From Lentimicrobiaceae bacterium (GTDB lineage Bacteria > Bacteroidota > Bacteroidia > Bacteroidales > SKPS01): 9,490 bases of DNA. Below the pieces are notes generated by a model. That model was not told the origin of the DNA and did no database searches. It saw only the letters and a program-made list of their open reading frames with translations. A program made the translations under genes and the position numbers. Position 1 is the first letter of the stretch, and each line of letters opens with the position of its first letter. Location of the stretch: assembly GCA_007119395.1 (NCBI GenBank), contig SKPS01000102.1, forward strand, positions 1 through 9,490. Reading direction: 5' to 3'. Below are positions 5,949-9,490 of the stretch, piece by piece.

Positions 5949-7619
5949 ATGAGACAAAATGAATTTACACCAAGACTGTTCTCTCTGATCAGGTCAGGGA
6001 TCACAAAACAACAGCTATCGAAAGACATTGTGGCTGGCATCATCGTGGGCATTGTTGCTCTCCCTTTGGCCATTGCCTTTGCCATTGCCAGCGGGGTGTC
6101 GCCGGAGAAAGGGCTGATCACAGCCATTATAGCTGGTCTGGCTGTCTCGGTACTGGGGGGTAGCCGTGTGCAGATCGCCGGGCCAACGGGTGCCTTCATT
6201 GTGATTGTCTATGCCATCGTGCAGGATCACGGCGTATCAGGACTCATTATCGCAACTTTTATGGCAGGCTTCCTGCTTATTGGCATGGGACTGGCCCGGC
6301 TCGGGAACTACCTCAAGTTCATCCCCTACCCTCTGATCGTCGGGTTCACCAGCGGTATTGCGGTGATCATCTTCACGTCACAAATCCGTGACCTGTTCGG
6401 CATGTCTATAGAGAGTCTGCCGGCCGATTTTGTACAAAAGTGGATTGTGTACGGCAAGAGCCTCACGCAAATCAACTTCTCTGCACTTGCCATCGGTGGG
6501 GGAACCATTCTTACGGCGCTGTACTTTCACAAATTGACCCGCAAGGTACCCGGCACCATCGTCGCCATTGCAGGGACCACCGCACTGGTCTATTTCCTGG
6601 GTATTCCGGTTGAAACGATCGGCACCCGGTTTGGCGAAATCCCCAATACCTTCCCTGCACCCACCCTTCCCGACATACAGTTCAGCACTATCCAGTCGTT
6701 GATACAGCCTGCTATTGCGATCGCCCTGCTGGGTGCCATTGAATCGCTGCTGTCGGCGGTGGTAGCCGACGGGATGACCGGTGAGCGTCACCGCTCCAAC
6801 ATGGAGCTGGTGGCACAGGGTTCGGCAAATATCCTCTCCGGACTCTTCGGTGGAATACCTGCCACCGGTGCCATCGCCAGAACGGCCACCAACGTCAGAA
6901 GTGGAGGCAGAACTCCCATCGCAGGCATCATTCACGCCCTGATGCTGCTGCTTATCATGCTGCTGCTTGCACCGCTCGCAAAACATATCCCAATGGCGTG
7001 CCTCGCAGGAATCCTCATCGTTGTCGCCTGGAACATGGGCGAATGGAAACACTTCGCCGACCTGCTCCGCAGCAACCGGATGGATGTGCTCGTGCTGCTT
7101 ACCACCTTCCTGCTCACCGTGTTCTTCGACCTTATCATCGCCATCCAGGTGGGCGTTATCCTCTCCAGCTTCATCTTTATGAAAAGGATGAGCGAAGCCA
7201 CCGCCATAAAAACCACCGCATCCATACTGGGCGATGCCGTGGATGAAGGAGTGCTCTTCGAAGAGGAGCTGCCTGATGTGCCCGATGGTGTGATGATGTA
7301 CGAAGTGAACGGACCCCTCTTCTTCGGCGCCTCCAGAAAATTTGAAGAGGTGATGGACGAAATCCATGAAAGAACACAATTCCTGATCCTGCGCATGAGA
7401 AACGTCCCCTTCGTAGATGCAACCGGTGTCAGGCGACTACAGGAACTGGCCGCCTCAATGAAGTCACGAAAAGTAACCATCATCATCTCAGGAGCCAACA
7501 AAGAGGTGCGCAAGGCCCTGCTGCAGGGCGGACTCTACGATGCCATCGGAAAAAACAATGTCCATGAGAACATCACCTCGGCACTGGAGTATGTGAAGAG
7601 GGTAAAGGGGTTTTCTTAA
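5949..7619 (+). CDS. SulP family anion permease with C-terminal STAS domain
   Basis: This 556-residue protein is an inner-membrane transporter of the SulP (SLC26) family, whose members carry sulfate, bicarbonate or dicarboxylates. The N-terminal part (about 25-412) is a string of hydrophobic segments. It includes the family hallmark region ALPLAIAFAIASGVSPEKGL (38-57), QIAGPTGAF (76-83) and a conserved core AIESLLSAVVADGMTGERHR (263-282) continuing to GGIPATGAIARTATN (301-315). The cytoplasmic STAS domain (about 445-553) has FVDATGVRRLQEL; T492 is at the position of the phosphorylated Ser in anti-sigma antagonists. Length is normal for bacterial SulP-STAS proteins. The start ATG at 5949 is preferred because the upstream ATG at 5939 is out of frame and stops at once. 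No Shine-Dalgarno is seen. The substrate cannot be decided from sequence; no carbonic anhydrase or sulfate-assimilation gene lies beside it. The nuclease gene begins 35 nt downstream on the same strand with no terminator between. Confidence 0.93.
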   Translation: MRQNEFTPRLFSLIRSGITKQQLSKDIVAGIIVGIVALPLAIAFAIASGVSPEKGLITAIIAGLAVSVLGGSRVQIAGPTGAFIVIVYAIVQDHGVSGLIIATFMAGFLLIGMGLARLGNYLKFIPYPLIVGFTSGIAVIIFTSQIRDLFGMSIESLPADFVQKWIVYGKSLTQINFSALAIGGGTILTALYFHKLTRKVPGTIVAIAGTTALVYFLGIPVETIGTRFGEIPNTFPAPTLPDIQFSTIQSLIQPAIAIALLGAIESLLSAVVADGMTGERHRSNMELVAQGSANILSGLFGGIPATGAIARTATNVRSGGRTPIAGIIHALMLLLIMLLLAPLAKHIPMACLAGILIVVAWNMGEWKHFADLLRSNRMDVLVLLTTFLLTVFFDLIIAIQVGVILSSFIFMKRMSEATAIKTTASILGDAVDEGVLFEEELPDVPDGVMMYEVNGPLFFGASRKFEEVMDEIHERTQFLILRMRNVPFVDATGVRRLQELAASMKSRKVTIIISGANKEVRKALLQGGLYDAIGKNNVHENITSALEYVKRVKGFS

Positions 7620-7654
7620 CGTTTTAATGTTGTTTGATGAAATAATAACCAACA

Positions 7655-8500
7655 ATGGATCAAGACAAAACGCATCATCCTGAGATTAAAAAGGCATCCG
7701 GAGAAAAGGAGCCCTTTAATCCGCAGAAGCTGATCACCTCACTGCGTAATGCGGGCGCCACCCAACACGATGCGGAAGAGATCGCAGCCAATATCAGCAA
7801 CTGGCTGACAGATGGCATCACCACAAAAAGAATCTATGCCAGAGCCTACCAACTGCTAAGAAAAAGGAACAAGGGGCATGCAACACGATACAACCTGAAG
7901 CAGGCACTTATCCAGCTGGGCAACACCGGATACCCCTTTGAAAGCCTGATAGGCGAAATCTTCCGCCGTCAAGGCTACAAGACAGAGGTGGGTGTGATGG
8001 CCGAAGGGCGTTGTATCACCCATGAGATGGATGTGATCGCCACCAAGGGGAGACGGCAGATCATCATGGAGTGTAAATACGCACAAAGCCAGGGTAAACA
8101 TGTGGGGATACAGGTGCCGCTCTATGTCAAATCAAGGGTGGATGATATCATCGAAAAGAGAAAGCAGTTGCAGGAATTCAGCCAATACCGGTTCACCGCC
8201 TGCGTGGTCACCAATACACGGTTCTCAGACGACAGCATTCAATACGCCCGCTGTGCCGGCGTGAAGCTGCTGGCATGGGATTACCCTGCCGGAAACGGAC
8301 TGAAAGAGCTGCTCGAAAAACACAGAATATTGCCGCTTACCATCATTAAAAACCTCACAAAGAAAGAAAAAGCAGAACTGATGAAGAGAGGCATTGTAAC
8401 GTTTTCTCAACTCAGGAAACAGATCAAAGCACTGGAATCGTTCAACATCCCCCGGCGGAGGCACCGTGAACTGCTGAAAGAGGTGAATGAAGATCATTGA
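7655..8500 (+). CDS. ATP-cone domain fused to Mrr-like PD-(D/E)XK nuclease
   Basis: This 281-residue protein combines two domains rarely thought of together. Residues about 10-85 look like an ATP-cone, the nucleotide-binding module of NrdR and ribonucleotide reductases: KASGEKEPFNPQKLITSLRN, then ITTKRIYARAYQLLRK. Residues about 90-210 look like a restriction-endonuclease/Mrr-type fold: E96 in the first helix (YPFESLIGEIFRRQGY), D126 in HEMDV, E139 and K141 in MECKY, and Q153 in GIQVPLY, with a closing AGVKLLAWDYP strand. The last 60 residues (LTKKEKAELMKRGIVTFSQL onward) are helical and could be a helix-hairpin-helix-like DNA-binding tail. No methyltransferase or specificity subunit is adjacent, so a classical restriction-modification role is not supported; dNTP- or ATP-sensed DNA repair or degradation is possible but inferred. 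It is probably translated from the permease transcript: 35-nt gap, no own -7 match. The stop codon overlaps the 8-bp array. Confidence 0.85.
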   Translation: MDQDKTHHPEIKKASGEKEPFNPQKLITSLRNAGATQHDAEEIAANISNWLTDGITTKRIYARAYQLLRKRNKGHATRYNLKQALIQLGNTGYPFESLIGEIFRRQGYKTEVGVMAEGRCITHEMDVIATKGRRQIIMECKYAQSQGKHVGIQVPLYVKSRVDDIIEKRKQLQEFSQYRFTACVVTNTRFSDDSIQYARCAGVKLLAWDYPAGNGLKELLEKHRILPLTIIKNLTKKEKAELMKRGIVTFSQLRKQIKALESFNIPRRRHRELLKEVNEDH

Positions 8501-8558
8501 ATGTGGGGATGTGAGGATGTGAGGATGTGAGGATGTGGGGATGTGGGGATGTGGGGAT
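8499..8558. repeat. 8-bp tandem repeat array (GGATGTGA / GGATGTGG), seven units
   Basis: Seven 8-bp units run from 8499 to 8554: GAATGTGG, three GGATGTGA, three GGATGTGG, then a partial GGAT. The first two bases are part of the TGA stop codon of the nuclease gene. The -7 element of ettA begins 11 nt after the last full unit. On the minus strand the array reads as a spurious proline/histidine-rich peptide. Confidence 0.92.
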
Positions 8559-8565
8559 AATTCAA

Positions 8566-8573
8566 TAGCTTTG
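8566..8573 (+). promoter_or_regulatory. Putative promoter -7 element of ettA
   Basis: TAGCTTTG matches TAnnTTTG exactly. Twenty nucleotides upstream the -33 position falls in the repeat array and reads GTG (8543-8545) instead of TTG. The leader would be about 22-30 nt. Confidence 0.6.
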
Positions 8574-8591
8574 CCGGTAGAAATCAAAAAC

Positions 8592-8596
8592 GGAGA
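8592..8596 (+). promoter_or_regulatory. Shine-Dalgarno-like site before ettA
   Basis: GGAGA ends 6 nt before the ATG at 8603, the ideal spacing. It is the only convincing Shine-Dalgarno-like sequence in front of any gene here, and it supports the chosen start. Confidence 0.5.
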
Positions 8597-8602
8597 CAGT
8601 TT

Positions 8603-9490
8603 ATGAGCGACGACAAGAAGATTATTTTTTCGATGGTGGGTGTTGGGAAGCAGATACCTCCTAACAAGCAGATATTAAAGAACATATATCTTTCATTTTT
8701 TTATGGGGCAAAGATTGGCATCATTGGCTTGAACGGTTCAGGCAAGAGTACCTTATTAAAGATCATTGCCGGCAAGGACAAGTCTTACCAGGGTGAGGTG
8801 GTATTTTCGCCCGGCTATTCGGTAGGGATGTTGGAGCAGGAGCCTTTTCTTGACGACAGCAAGACGGTGAAGGAGATTGTAGAGGAGGGGGTTTCGGAGG
8901 TTGTTTCGATGCTGAAGGAGTATGAGGAGGTGAACAACCGTTTTATGGAGCCGATGGATGATGGTGAGATGGAGCGTTTGATTGCGCGTCAGGGTGAGTT
9001 AACGGATTTGATTGAGCAGCACGATGCGTGGGAGCTTGATTCGAAATTGGAGCGTGCCATGGAGGCGTTGCGTTGTCCGGAGGGTGACACTCCGGTGAAG
9101 CACCTTTCGGGTGGGGAGCGTCGTAGGGTGGCATTGTGCCGGCTGTTGCTTTCTGAACCCGACATCCTGCTGTTGGACGAGCCTACGAACCACCTGGATG
9201 CTGAGTCGGTGGAGTGGCTGGAGCAGCACCTTCACTATTACAAAGGGACTGTGATCGCTGTGACGCACGACCGCTATTTCCTCGACAATGTGGCGGGGTG
9301 GATCCTGGAGCTGGATCGTGGCGAGGGGATCCCCTGGAAGGGGAACTACAGCTCGTGGTTGGAACAGAAGTCGTTGCGACTGGCGCAGGAGGAGAAGAGT
9401 GAAAGCCGTAGGCGCAAGACGCTGGAGCGTGAGCTGGAGTGGGTACGTATGTCGCCCAAGGCGCGGCATGCCAAGTCGAAAGCGAGGCTC
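8603..9490 (+). CDS. ettA: Energy-dependent translational throttle protein EttA (ABC-F), 3' end cut by the window
   Basis: The frame is open for 296 codons to the window end; full EttA proteins are about 555 residues, so the second ATPase domain is missing only because the window stops. EttA is a soluble ABC-F ATPase that binds the ribosomal E site and couples entry into elongation to the ATP/ADP state. Visible are Walker A GLNGSGKST (42-50), the inserted acidic/helical arm region between about 86 and 155, the signature LSGGERRRVALCR (168-180), Walker B ILLLDEP with catalytic E193, D-loop NHLD, and H-loop H222 in THDRYF. The charged linker after the first ATPase ends with WVRMSPKARHAKSKARL, which is diagnostic of EttA among ABC-F proteins. 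The start ATG is preceded by GGAGA at 6 nt. Sense-strand base use is more G/T-rich than in the upstream genes. Confidence 0.92.
   Translation, partial: MSDDKKIIFSMVGVGKQIPPNKQILKNIYLSFFYGAKIGIIGLNGSGKSTLLKIIAGKDKSYQGEVVFSPGYSVGMLEQEPFLDDSKTVKEIVEEGVSEVVSMLKEYEEVNNRFMEPMDDGEMERLIARQGELTDLIEQHDAWELDSKLERAMEALRCPEGDTPVKHLSGGERRRVALCRLLLSEPDILLLDEPTNHLDAESVEWLEQHLHYYKGTVIAVTHDRYFLDNVAGWILELDRGEGIPWKGNYSSWLEQKSLRLAQEEKSESRRRKTLERELEWVRMSPKARHAKSKARL

Noticed and set aside
5939..5962. Seven-codon upstream reading frame (ATGGCTGCGCATGAG...) overlapping the permease start
   Set aside because: It is out of frame and could in principle affect translation, but such short frames arise easily by chance and nothing else supports it.
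6378..7379. 333-codon minus-strand open frame inside the SulP gene
   Set aside because: It is antisense to a well-supported membrane transporter, and its His/Gly/Asp/Gln-rich composition is that of an antisense shadow.
7655..8500. Restriction-modification or phage-defence island around the nuclease
   Set aside because: No methyltransferase, specificity subunit, helicase or other defence gene is within the window; neighbours are a permease and ettA.
8225..8587. Minus-strand frame with a Pro/His/Ser/Thr-rich N-terminus
   Set aside because: The unusual N-terminus is only the translation of the 8-bp repeat array; the rest is antisense to the nuclease gene.

Overview
The window looks like chromosomal DNA from a member of the Bacteroidota, probably order Bacteroidales. 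Four of the six genes have a good match to the Bacteroidetes-type -7 promoter element (TAnnTTTG), and the lipoprotein gene has a near match. Five of six genes have no Shine-Dalgarno sequence. The response regulator ends in the LuxR-like domain arrangement common in this phylum, and the intergenic spacers carry short G-rich tandem repeats. Genus cannot be decided from this sequence; a Dysgonomonadaceae-like organism is only a guess.

Layout. Positions 1-148 are a 7-bp tandem repeat, cut by the window edge, that runs into the stop codon of a minus-strand gene. That gene (142-1359) encodes an orphan REC-PAS-LuxR-type response regulator. A divergent promoter region (1360-1601) separates it from a plus-strand Cys/Met-metabolism PLP enzyme (1602-2780). 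The next spacer (2781-3010) holds remnants of an 8-bp tandem repeat, a pair of 36-nt hairpins, a seven-unit 8-bp repeat array and a promoter. It leads into a 901-residue lipoprotein with an active-looking transglutaminase-like module and a second, degenerate copy of the same module (3011-5716). That gene ends in a clean intrinsic terminator, followed by an 85-bp inverted-repeat element and a promoter for a SulP anion permease (5949-7619). The permease is probably co-transcribed with an ATP-cone/Mrr-like nuclease fusion (7655-8500). A second seven-unit 8-bp array starts at the nuclease stop codon and runs up to the promoter of ettA (8603 to window end, truncated), an ABC-F translation factor.

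How the genes relate. There is no single obvious pathway. PLP enzyme, transporter and EttA are housekeeping-type functions; the regulator is unlinked to a histidine kinase. No CRISPR array, transposase, integrase, rRNA or tRNA was seen. The most noteworthy items are the ATP-cone/nuclease fusion, the internally duplicated transglutaminase lipoprotein with a dead second copy, and repeat arrays that begin at gene stop codons and sit next to promoters. None of these amounts to a clearly new multi-gene system; the window is mostly ordinary chromosome with unusual spacers.
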